Below are positions 6,688 through 12,585 of a DNA stretch of 12,585 bases, one piece after another (the first letter of the stretch is position 1; each line of letters starts with the position of its first letter). Both the position numbers and the translations under genes were made by a program. The notes below the pieces were generated by a model. That model was not told the origin of the DNA, searched no databases, and saw only the letters and a list, made by a program, of their open reading frames with translations. The DNA is taken from positions 7,878 to 20,462 of the forward strand of contig DQHV01000147.1 of NCBI GenBank assembly GCA_003524335.1, read 5' to 3'. The DNA is from Candidatus Aminicenantota bacterium (lineage in GTDB: Bacteria > Acidobacteriota > Aminicenantia > Aminicenantales > UBA8522).

Positions 6688-7829
6688 ATTTCGAATTGAA
6701 TGAAGACCAGATCATGCTCCGGGATCTGGTCCGGGATTTCGCCCAAAAGGAGATCGCGCCGAAGATCGGCGCCTTCGAGGACAAGCACCTCTTCCCCCGG
6801 GAGATCCTCAACAAACTGGCGGGGATCGGAGTTCTGGGCATGACTGTCCCTGCCGAGCTCGGGGGCAGCCGGACCGACCATCTCTCCTTCATACTGGCCT
6901 TGGAAGAGCTGGCCCGGGTCTCGGCGACCGTCTGCGTCATCGTCAGCGTCCACGACTCGCTCTTCTGCGGCTCCATCCTGAAGTTCGGTTCGGACTTCCA
7001 GAAACAAAAGTATCTTCCGCCGGCCGCCCGAGGCGAGATCCTGGGCGCCTTTTCCCTGACCGAACCCGGGGCCGGCTCGGACGCCACCAGCCTGAAGACC
7101 AAGGCCGTGAGGTCGGGCGATGGATACATCCTCAACGGCACCAAGGCCTGGGTGACTACGGGGGGCGAGGCCGACGCCCTGATCGTCATTGCCCAGACGG
7201 GAGCCGAGACCGGGGCGCCAAAGCTCAGCGGTTTCATCGTAGAAAAGGGATTTCCCGGCTTCAGGGTAACCAAGATCGAGGAGAAGATGGGTCTCCACTC
7301 TTCCCCGACCGCCATGATCTCTCTCGAAGACTGCCGGGTGCCGGTCGACAACCGGCTCGGGGAAGAAGGCCGGGGCGCGGCCATCGCCCTGGCCGGACTC
7401 GACGCCAGCCGCATCGGTATCGCCGCCCAGGCTGTCGGTCTCTCCCAACAGGCTCTCGAGCTGGCCGTAGGCTACGCTCAACAGCGGGAGGCCTTCGGCA
7501 AGAAAATCGCCGAGTTCCAGGCGCTCCAGTTCATGATGGCCGATATCGCCACGCTCCTCGAGGCCGGTCGTCTCTTGACCTACCGGGCGGCCGACCTCTG
7601 CGACCGGGGACGGCCGTTCGGCAAAGAGGCGGCCATGGCCAAGCTCTTTACCTCCGAGGCGGCCAACAAGATCGCCTACCTGGCCCTGCAGATCCATGGC
7701 GGCTATGGCTATTCCAAAGAATATGCGATCGAGCGGATCTACCGGGACGCCCGCGTCCTTTCGATTTACGAGGGCACCTCGGAGATCCAACGGCTCGTCA
7801 TCGCCCGTGAGCTGCTGAAAGAATCCTGA
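6684..7829 (+). CDS. Acyl-CoA dehydrogenase (short/medium-chain type)
   Basis: This is a 381-aa FAD enzyme that oxidises acyl-CoA to trans-2-enoyl-CoA and passes electrons to ETF, acting in beta-oxidation or amino-acid degradation. Length and motifs are standard: GAFSLTEPGAGSDA (121-134, FAD/substrate signature), AWVTTGG (155-161), AFGKKIAEFQALQFMMAD (270-287, FAD contacts) and IHGGYGYSKEY (337-347). The catalytic base Glu363 sits in IYEGTSEIQR, the place used by butyryl-CoA-type dehydrogenases; isovaleryl-type enzymes carry the base elsewhere. Chain length cannot be fixed. It overlaps the HIT gene by an ATGA junction, closing the ispH operon, and is followed by a 46-bp gap. No ETF or thiolase gene is in view. 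Confidence 0.95.
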   Translation: MNFELNEDQIMLRDLVRDFAQKEIAPKIGAFEDKHLFPREILNKLAGIGVLGMTVPAELGGSRTDHLSFILALEELARVSATVCVIVSVHDSLFCGSILKFGSDFQKQKYLPPAARGEILGAFSLTEPGAGSDATSLKTKAVRSGDGYILNGTKAWVTTGGEADALIVIAQTGAETGAPKLSGFIVEKGFPGFRVTKIEEKMGLHSSPTAMISLEDCRVPVDNRLGEEGRGAAIALAGLDASRIGIAAQAVGLSQQALELAVGYAQQREAFGKKIAEFQALQFMMADIATLLEAGRLLTYRAADLCDRGRPFGKEAAMAKLFTSEAANKIAYLALQIHGGYGYSKEYAIERIYRDARVLSIYEGTSEIQRLVIARELLKES

Positions 7830-7863
7830 ACTTCGAAGCCGATAGAAATTCCGGCTGTGTGTT

Positions 7864-7871
7864 TGAGGTGA
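7864..7871 (+). promoter_or_regulatory. Ribosome-binding site of the PpiD-like gene
   Basis: GAGGTGAG, a near-perfect Shine-Dalgarno sequence, ends 4 nt before the ATG at 7876 and fixes that start. The rest of the 46-bp gap (7830-7875) contains a weak AGCCG...CGGCT hairpin (7837-7856) without a T-tract, so read-through from the ispH operon is likely. Confidence 0.7.
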
Positions 7872-7875
7872 GATC

Positions 7876-9801
7876 ATGCTAAAGACGATGAGAAAGAACG
7901 TCAAGGCACTGGCGCCCACACTGTGGATCGTCATCGCCACCTTCATCATCTCCATCTTTGCTATTTGGGGGGGGGCCGGCCGGCTGGGCGAAAAAGGCCA
8001 GGAAGATACCATCGCCTTCATGGGCAGGGACCACATCACCATGGACTCTTACTACCAAGCCCTCCGCAACCGGCTGGAAGCCCTGCAGAAGGAGTTCCGC
8101 GGACTGAACAAGGGCTTCATCCAGCAGCTCAATATCCCCCAGCAGGTGCTCGAACAGATGATCCAGCAGAACCTGCTCGGCCAGAAGGCCCGTAATATGG
8201 GGATCACGGCCTCCAATCAAGAGCTCCGGGACCGCCTCGTCTCTCTCTTCCAGAGGGACGGCACATTCATCGGCTTCGACGAATACCGACGCATTCTGGA
8301 GTACAACCAGACGTCCACGTCTCAGTTCGAGAACGGACTCAAAGAGGAGATCATCCTCAACAAGCTGATCCAACTCCTCTCGGCCGGGATCACCGCCACT
8401 CCGGAAGAGCTCTGGGAGAATTACAGGAAGCAGAACGAAAGCGCCAAGATCGAATACCTGCTGCTCGAGGAGAGCAAGGTCCCCTATGACCAGACCTTGG
8501 CGGCAGGCGACCTCCAGGCCTATTACGAAAAGAATAAGGCGAAGTATGCCCTGCCCGAAAGGAGACAGGGGTATTATATCTTCCTGCGGACCGAGGACTT
8601 CAAGAAAGAGGCTCCGGTGAACGACGGCGACATCGAGAAGTACTACAAAGACAACCTCGACCAGTTCAAAGAGCCCGAAAAAAACAAGGTCAGCAGGGTT
8701 TTCATCTCCGCCGCGGGAAAGGATAAGGCCGCGCTCCAGAAGGACGCCCAGGCTATCTTGGACCGTCTAACAGGGGGAAGCGATTTCGCCCAGATAGCCC
8801 AAACTTTTTCCCAGGATGAGAAAGCCAAGGAAGGCGGTGATTGGGGCTTCGACGACTGGCGCCGTCTCTCCTCCAAGGAGAGGGAAGAGATCGAAAAGCT
8901 CACCGCCGGCCAGGTGTCGGGCCTCGTCGAAACGGCCGACGGTTTCTCCATCCTCAAGGTCACCGAAAAGGAACCGGAAAAAACGCAGGCCCTGGAGGAG
9001 GTCAGGGAGCGCATCAAGACGACATTGGAGGACCAAAAGGCCAGGGAACTGGCGGCGCAGAGGATCGCCCAGATCGAGAAGACCGCTCGCCGGGAGAGGA
9101 GCCTGGATGTAGCCGCTCAAAAAATGGGTCTGAAAGTCAAAAGCACCGGTCTGCTTAAACAGGGCCAGGCCCTGGAGGAGTTCGATCCGGCCGGGTCGGT
9201 CAGCCAAGCGCTCTTCGGGCTCAAGGAGAGGCAAATCTCCTCTCCGATCTACGCGTTCGCTGGGACCGGGATCGCCGAACTGGAGAAGGTCGAAGCTCCG
9301 AGACCGGCGACATTCGAGGAGGTGGGCCAGGACGTCGAGAAGGACGTTAGGGCCGGTAAACAGAAGGAGATTACGCTCCTCAAGATCCGGGAGGCCCTAC
9401 CCCAAGTCGAGGGCAAGAACTGGGAAGAAGTGGCTTCCAAGGTGGGACTCGAATTTAAATCGGTGGCCGAACACAAGAAAGAACAATACCTGGGCGTCAT
9501 CGGAGAAAGCCCGGAGATCGACCGCTTGGCTTTTTCACTTCCCCTCAACCAAACCAGCGAGCCCGTCGAGTTCGCCACCGGATACGCCCTGGTTCGAGTC
9601 TTGGAGAGAAAGGAAGCCAGCCGCGAGGAATTCGATAAGAACAGACAGACCGAACTGACAAATTTCCTGGAGGCCAAAAAGAACAGATTCCTCCAGGCTT
9701 ACGTCGATAAACTGCGGGGAGAAAGGGACGTCAAGATCAATTACAACCTGTTCATGCAGGTTAACAACGATATCCTCTCGCGGTTCGATGGCCAGGAGTA
9801 G
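7876..9801 (+). CDS. SurA/PpiD-type membrane-anchored peptidyl-prolyl isomerase/chaperone
   Basis: This 641-aa protein assists folding of exported proteins. A single N-terminal membrane anchor (about 14-33, LWIVIATFIISIFAIW) follows a basic start, so the body is periplasmic, as in PpiD. The SurA-N-like helical region (about 42-225) has typical phrases such as QQVLEQMIQQNLLGQKARNMGI. A parvulin (PPIC) domain covers about 268-366, with GGDWGF at 320-325. The long C-terminal half (about 370-641) is helix-rich and contains a second parvulin-like stretch around 460-595. In the main PPIC domain the two histidines usual in active parvulins are replaced by Arg274 (KVSRVFI) and Ser358 (GFSILKV), suggesting a chaperone with little isomerase activity. 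A nine-G run at 7967-7975 encodes Trp31-Gly33. Its 3' end converges on the PlsC-like gene. Confidence 0.85.
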   Translation: MLKTMRKNVKALAPTLWIVIATFIISIFAIWGGAGRLGEKGQEDTIAFMGRDHITMDSYYQALRNRLEALQKEFRGLNKGFIQQLNIPQQVLEQMIQQNLLGQKARNMGITASNQELRDRLVSLFQRDGTFIGFDEYRRILEYNQTSTSQFENGLKEEIILNKLIQLLSAGITATPEELWENYRKQNESAKIEYLLLEESKVPYDQTLAAGDLQAYYEKNKAKYALPERRQGYYIFLRTEDFKKEAPVNDGDIEKYYKDNLDQFKEPEKNKVSRVFISAAGKDKAALQKDAQAILDRLTGGSDFAQIAQTFSQDEKAKEGGDWGFDDWRRLSSKEREEIEKLTAGQVSGLVETADGFSILKVTEKEPEKTQALEEVRERIKTTLEDQKARELAAQRIAQIEKTARRERSLDVAAQKMGLKVKSTGLLKQGQALEEFDPAGSVSQALFGLKERQISSPIYAFAGTGIAELEKVEAPRPATFEEVGQDVEKDVRAGKQKEITLLKIREALPQVEGKNWEEVASKVGLEFKSVAEHKKEQYLGVIGESPEIDRLAFSLPLNQTSEPVEFATGYALVRVLERKEASREEFDKNRQTELTNFLEAKKNRFLQAYVDKLRGERDVKINYNLFMQVNNDILSRFDGQE

Positions 9802-9885
9802 CCACTTTTCCCCCTTAAACCCGTCCCGCAGGGTCATCATCCTGGCCGACGGAAGGGTCACTGTCCAGGACGGCTCGTTCTGTCC
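9802..9885. other. Convergent intergenic gap
   Basis: This 84-bp stretch separates the + strand PpiD-like gene from the - strand acyltransferase. It should hold terminators for both, but I see only a weak TGGC-8 nt-GCCA stem (9789-9804) followed by cttttccccctt. A 33-codon ATG ORF (9788-9889) crosses it without a ribosome-binding site and is probably chance. Confidence 0.4.
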
Positions 9886-10644
9886 CTAGGCTCCGATCAG
9901 CTCCAAAAAAAGCGCCTTGACACGGACCTCGAGGGCCTTCCTGAAACCCTCGATGCTCTTGCTGAAATCATCTGATAAGTGGGGGAGGATGTCCATCGGA
10001 GCCCCGACATTGACCTTGATTGTTCCTGGCGTCACCCAGAGTTTATGCGTGCCGAACATGGCCAGAGGCGTCACCGGAACGACGATTCCATCTTCCTTAT
10101 AGAGGACATAGGCCAGGATCGCCGGTCCCCTCTTGAAGGCGTTGATGTAGGGGTGGGGAGCGTCGGGATGGACGCGTCCGCGGCCCTGCAGGGCGACGAT
10201 GGCCCGTCCCTTCCTCAGGTAGTCCTCGCACAGCTTCATAGCTTCGCGTTTGCTGGATTCCAGGGCGACGGGAATGGTCCCCACGCTGGTGACGTTCCCG
10301 GAGACAAAATCGATAAGCCGCGTTTTGAGGGGCCTGAGCATCGAATTGAGCATCGGCCCCAGTTCCTTGAAATGCCGCCGGAGGTGTTTCTGGGCCAGGC
10401 CGTCCAAGCTCTCCCTAGTGAAGATCAGTTTGTTGGCGGTGAAGAAGATCATCCGGGGCCTGATCCGGAGCAGGACGGCGACGTCTTTAAAGGAGCCGCA
10501 GTGATTGCCGATAAGGATGTTGGGCCCTGCCTTGACGAGGTTGTCCGCTCCCCGGACTTCGATCTTCTTGCCAAGAAGGAGGAAACCTAACCATCGCTGC
10601 AACCTGGGTTCGATGCGTCTTAAAGCTCGTTCGAAATCTTCCAT
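9886..10644 (-). CDS. PlsC-like lysophospholipid/1-acylglycerol-3-phosphate acyltransferase, divergent motifs
   Basis: This 252-aa protein probably transfers an acyl chain to a glycerol-lipid or lipid-like acceptor at the inner membrane face. Support comes from the ordered PlsC motifs. NHCGSFKD (47-54) stands for motif I, the FFTANK stretch (67-72) follows, VGTIPV (121-126) stands for motif II, VALQGRGR (150-157) stands for the usual FPEGTRS, and GIVVPVTPLA (186-195) stands for motif IV. Two departures matter. His48 and Asp54 are five residues apart (HX5D) instead of HX4D, and motif III has QGRG where EGT is normal. It is therefore either a divergent, still active acyltransferase or one with a changed acceptor. 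No strong membrane helix is seen. It is transcribed alone on the minus strand, away from the iadA gene. Confidence 0.75.
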   Translation of the reverse strand: MEDFERALRRIEPRLQRWLGFLLLGKKIEVRGADNLVKAGPNILIGNHCGSFKDVAVLLRIRPRMIFFTANKLIFTRESLDGLAQKHLRRHFKELGPMLNSMLRPLKTRLIDFVSGNVTSVGTIPVALESSKREAMKLCEDYLRKGRAIVALQGRGRVHPDAPHPYINAFKRGPAILAYVLYKEDGIVVPVTPLAMFGTHKLWVTPGTIKVNVGAPMDILPHLSDDFSKSIEGFRKALEVRVKALFLELIGA

Positions 10645-10664
10645 CAGCGGCTCACAGCGTCGCT

Positions 10665-10670
10665 ATTTTA
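10665..10670 (-). promoter_or_regulatory. Possible -10 box for the PlsC-like gene
   Basis: TAAAAT on the minus strand, 20 nt upstream of the ATG, lies inside the small palindrome GCTA-TTT-TAGC (10663-10673) in the divergent promoter region. No convincing -35 box is seen 17 bp upstream, so this is tentative. Confidence 0.3.
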
Positions 10671-10707
10671 GCAAAACCGGCGGACAAAAGGAATCAGCCC
10701 ATGAGGT

Positions 10708-10736
10708 TTGACCCCGGTGTCCGGCCGTGGTATATC
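10708..10736 (+). promoter_or_regulatory. Putative promoter of the iadA-nhaC pair
   Basis: TTGACC (10708-10713) and TATATC (10731-10736) are separated by exactly 17 bp. Transcription would begin near 10743, leaving a leader of about 18 nt with GGGAGG (10750-10755) placed 5 nt before the ATG at 10761. This arrangement argues against the in-frame upstream ATG codons at 10701 and 10743. Confidence 0.5.
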
Positions 10737-10760
10737 CAAGGCATGAACCGGGAGGACACG

Positions 10761-11942
10761 ATGATCACCTTGATCAGAAACGGCACCCTCTTTGGTCCGG
10801 ACCCTCAAGGGGAGAAGGACATCCTGATCGCAGGCGGCAAGATCGTGGCCATAGGCGAGCCGGGCAGAGTCAAGATCGGGGGCCCGGCAGTCGAACTCCT
10901 GGACGCCTCGGGAAAGGCCATCGTGCCGGGCCTCATCGACCCCCACGTCCACATCCTGGGCGGAGGGGGTGAAGGCGGCCCGGCGACGCGGGCGCCCGAG
11001 ATCCGGATTGAAGAGATCATCGCGTCCGGCGTAACCACGGTCATCGGCTGCCTGGGAACGGACGGGGTTACGCGTCACCTGGAATCGCTCCTGGCCAAGG
11101 CCCGGGCGCTGGAGGCCGAAGGGATCACAACTTTTATCTTTTCCGGCTCCTACGAGATCCCCCCGAAGACCATCACCGGCAGCATCCGCTCCGACCTCGT
11201 CCTCATCGACAAGGTCATCGGGGCCGGAGAGATCGCCATCTCCGACCACCGGTCCTCCCAGCCGACATTTGCGGAGATCGCCCGGCTGGCGGCCGATTGC
11301 CGGGTGGGCGGGATGCTCGGGGGAAAGGCCGGCGTCCTCCATCTCCATCTCGGGGACGGTCCCAGGCGTCTGGATCTGCTCTTCAGTCTTGCCGCCGAGA
11401 CCGAGATCCCGTCGAGCCAGGTGATCCCGACCCACGTAAATCGGAACCCCGAGCTCTTCGAGGAATCGGTCCGCTGGGCCCTGGCAGGCGGTCACATCGA
11501 CATCACGGTCGGGCCGGAACCGGAACCGGGAAATCCGGAGGTGAGCGCAGAAAGAGCCATCGCCATATGCATCGAGCGCCGGGTCCCGCTGGAGCGCCTG
11601 ACCGTGAGCTCGGACAGCAACGGGAGCCTGCCCTTCTTTGACCGCGCCGGAAAGCTGGTCAGGCTGACCATCGCCACTCAGCAGGACCTGCTCAGGACCT
11701 TCCAGTCTCTTCTGCGCCGGCGGGCGATCGGTGTGGAAGACGCAGCGAGACTCTTCTCAGCCAACGCCGCTGCCTTCTATAAACTTCCGGCCAAGGGAGA
11801 GATCCGGCCTGGGAACGATGCCGATTTGGCCATCTTCGACAGTGGCTGGGAACTGCGCGATGTCTTCGCGCGCGGCCGTCGTCTGATGGCCGACGGCATG
11901 GTCACTGCCCGGGGCACGTTCAGCCCGGCCGGCAAAGATTGA
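10761..11942 (+). CDS. iadA: Beta-aspartyl (isoaspartyl) dipeptidase, Lys-to-Glu metal-bridge variant
   Basis: This 393-aa amidohydrolase cleaves beta-aspartyl dipeptides left from damaged proteins, or taken up as food, in the cytoplasm. Compared with E. coli IadA as I recall it, the active site is well kept: His62 and His64 (DPHVHILGGGGEGG), Glu71, Tyr131 (SGSYEIP), His196 (HLHLGDG), His225 and Arg228 (PTHVNRN), Asp285 (SSDSNGS) and the SDHR motif with Arg164. The exception is the carbamylated, metal-bridging Lys162 of E. coli. Here the aligned residue is Glu157 (GAGEIAISDHR, codon 11229-11231). Some amidohydrolases use Glu at this place, so a binuclear site is still possible. The start at 10761 follows GGGAGG (10750-10755); an upstream ATG at 10701 would precede the promoter's transcription start. 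The next gene begins 2 nt after the stop. Confidence 0.92.
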   Translation: MITLIRNGTLFGPDPQGEKDILIAGGKIVAIGEPGRVKIGGPAVELLDASGKAIVPGLIDPHVHILGGGGEGGPATRAPEIRIEEIIASGVTTVIGCLGTDGVTRHLESLLAKARALEAEGITTFIFSGSYEIPPKTITGSIRSDLVLIDKVIGAGEIAISDHRSSQPTFAEIARLAADCRVGGMLGGKAGVLHLHLGDGPRRLDLLFSLAAETEIPSSQVIPTHVNRNPELFEESVRWALAGGHIDITVGPEPEPGNPEVSAERAIAICIERRVPLERLTVSSDSNGSLPFFDRAGKLVRLTIATQQDLLRTFQSLLRRRAIGVEDAARLFSANAAAFYKLPAKGEIRPGNDADLAIFDSGWELRDVFARGRRLMADGMVTARGTFSPAGKD

Positions 11943-11944
11943 TC

Positions 11945-12585
11945 ATGGCGAAATCCAAGATCCCGTCCCTCGGCGTCGCTGTCCTCCCGCTCATCGCCAT
12001 GGGGGTTCTCCTCGGCGTCGGGTATGGAATCTACAAGATCCGGCCCCAGGTGCTGCTTGTGGCCGCGGCCTTCCTGACCGGATGCCTCGGCGTCCTGCTC
12101 AAATTCCGCTGGGAGGACATGCAGAAGGGCATCGTCGAGAGCATCGCCAAAGCCATGCCGGCCATTTTGATCATGCTCACGGTGGGTGTCCTCATCGGCT
12201 CCTGGATGGCCAGCGGCACGATCCCGATGATCATCTACTACGGCCTCAAGCTCATCTCGCCAAAATTCTTCCTGGTCACGGCCTGCCTCGTCTGCAGCAT
12301 CACGGCGCTGGCCACGGGGACATCCTGGGGGACGATCGGCACCGTGGGCGTCGCCTTTATCGGGATCGCCATGGGACTGGGGATGCCTCTTGGGCTCGCC
12401 GCGGGCGCCATCGTAGCCGGTGCCTATTTCGGGGATAAGATGTCGCCCTTTTCGGACATCCCCAACCTGGCCGCGGTGACGGTGGGGGCCAACCTCTTCG
12501 ACCACATCAAGCACATGATGTGGTCGGCCGTTCCGGGCTGGCTGCTGAGCCTGGCGGTCTATTTCGTGGTCGGGCTCAAGTATGA
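11945..12585 (+). CDS. NhaC-family Na+/H+ antiporter-like transporter (N-terminal part, cut by the window)
   Basis: 213 complete codons run to the window end without a stop. Hydrophobic segments are frequent (about 8-28, 34-52, 70-90, 108-125, 130-160 and 195-213). The strongest family marks are ASGTIPMIIYYGLKLISP (about 93-110), ATGTSWGTIGTVGVA (about 126-140) and GAYFGDKMSPFSDIPNLA (about 161-178), all closely following NhaC. In NhaC/MleN relatives the last motif usually reads SPLSDTTNLA; here TT is replaced by IP. Some family members exchange organic acids rather than just Na+ and H+ (for example MleN, a malate/lactate antiporter). The 2-nt gap to iadA suggests joint expression and perhaps transport of the dipeptidase substrate or product. 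No own ribosome-binding site is obvious. The C-terminal half is missing. Confidence 0.88.
   Translation, partial: MAKSKIPSLGVAVLPLIAMGVLLGVGYGIYKIRPQVLLVAAAFLTGCLGVLLKFRWEDMQKGIVESIAKAMPAILIMLTVGVLIGSWMASGTIPMIIYYGLKLISPKFFLVTACLVCSITALATGTSWGTIGTVGVAFIGIAMGLGMPLGLAAGAIVAGAYFGDKMSPFSDIPNLAAVTVGANLFDHIKHMMWSAVPGWLLSLAVYFVVGLKY

Noticed and set aside
6627..8042. 471-codon minus-strand ORF opposite the acyl-CoA dehydrogenase gene
   Set aside because: The + strand holds a complete enzyme with all catalytic motifs; the antisense translation shows no domain and ends inside two neighbouring genes.
9789..9815. Candidate terminator TGGC...GCCA plus a pyrimidine run after the PpiD-like gene
   Set aside because: The stem is only 4 bp with an 8-nt loop and the tail is interrupted by cytosines; too weak to annotate as a terminator.
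9788..9889. 33-aa ORF across the convergent gap (ends DGRVTVQDGSFCP)
   Set aside because: No ribosome-binding site, overlaps both flanking genes and has no recognisable family; kept only as a note.
10701..10760. Upstream ATG starts (10701, 10743) for the isoaspartyl dipeptidase
   Set aside because: They fall within or at the putative promoter, encode residues unlike the family, and lack the ribosome-binding site seen before 10761.

Overview
The window is a compact, GC-rich bacterial segment with strong G/C bias at third codon positions and almost no non-coding space. The longest gene-free stretch is about 116 bp, and no RNA gene, insertion sequence, CRISPR array or phage gene is visible. A TRAP-type permease, a membrane-anchored SurA/PpiD-type chaperone and an exported zinc peptidase suggest a two-membrane (Gram-negative-type) bacterium that uses the MEP isoprenoid pathway. 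The overall flavour recalls Acidobacteriota/Aminicenantes-type genomes, but that placement is a guess from gene style only.

Region 1 (1-3214, + strand) is a tight cassette. It begins with the possible tail of an upstream gene, then an exported 187-aa protein (DUF6305-like), a DctM-type large TRAP permease subunit, a 48-aa membrane miniprotein and a membrane-anchored M14-type peptidase/deacylase (aspartoacylase/succinylglutamate desuccinylase family). Inside the window there is no recognisable DctP binding protein and no normal DctQ small subunit. The cassette therefore reads as a non-canonical TRAP-like uptake system in which an exported hydrolase may trim the substrate. This is the best candidate for an undescribed system.

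Region 2 (about 3240-7829, + strand) is a housekeeping operon behind a plausible sigma70-like promoter: ispH, six-domain rpsA, an HU/IHF protein, an Ap4A-phosphorylase-like HIT protein and an acyl-CoA dehydrogenase. All four junctions overlap, by 13, 8, 1 and 4 nt.

Region 3 (7876-9801, + strand) is a PpiD-like periplasmic folding factor. Its parvulin domain lacks both signature histidines, and its gene carries a nine-G tract near the 5' end. It converges on a minus-strand, motif-divergent PlsC-type acyltransferase (9886-10644).

Region 4 (10701-12585, + strand) is a beta-aspartyl (isoaspartyl) dipeptidase behind its own putative promoter, followed after 2 nt by an NhaC-family antiporter that runs off the window. 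The dipeptidase keeps all other active-site residues but has Glu where E. coli IadA has its carbamylated metal-bridging Lys. Together with the region 1 peptidase, this suggests an organism that scavenges amino acids and acylated or modified peptides, feeding Asp-type products and possibly acyl groups (acyl-CoA dehydrogenase) into catabolism. That link is inference.
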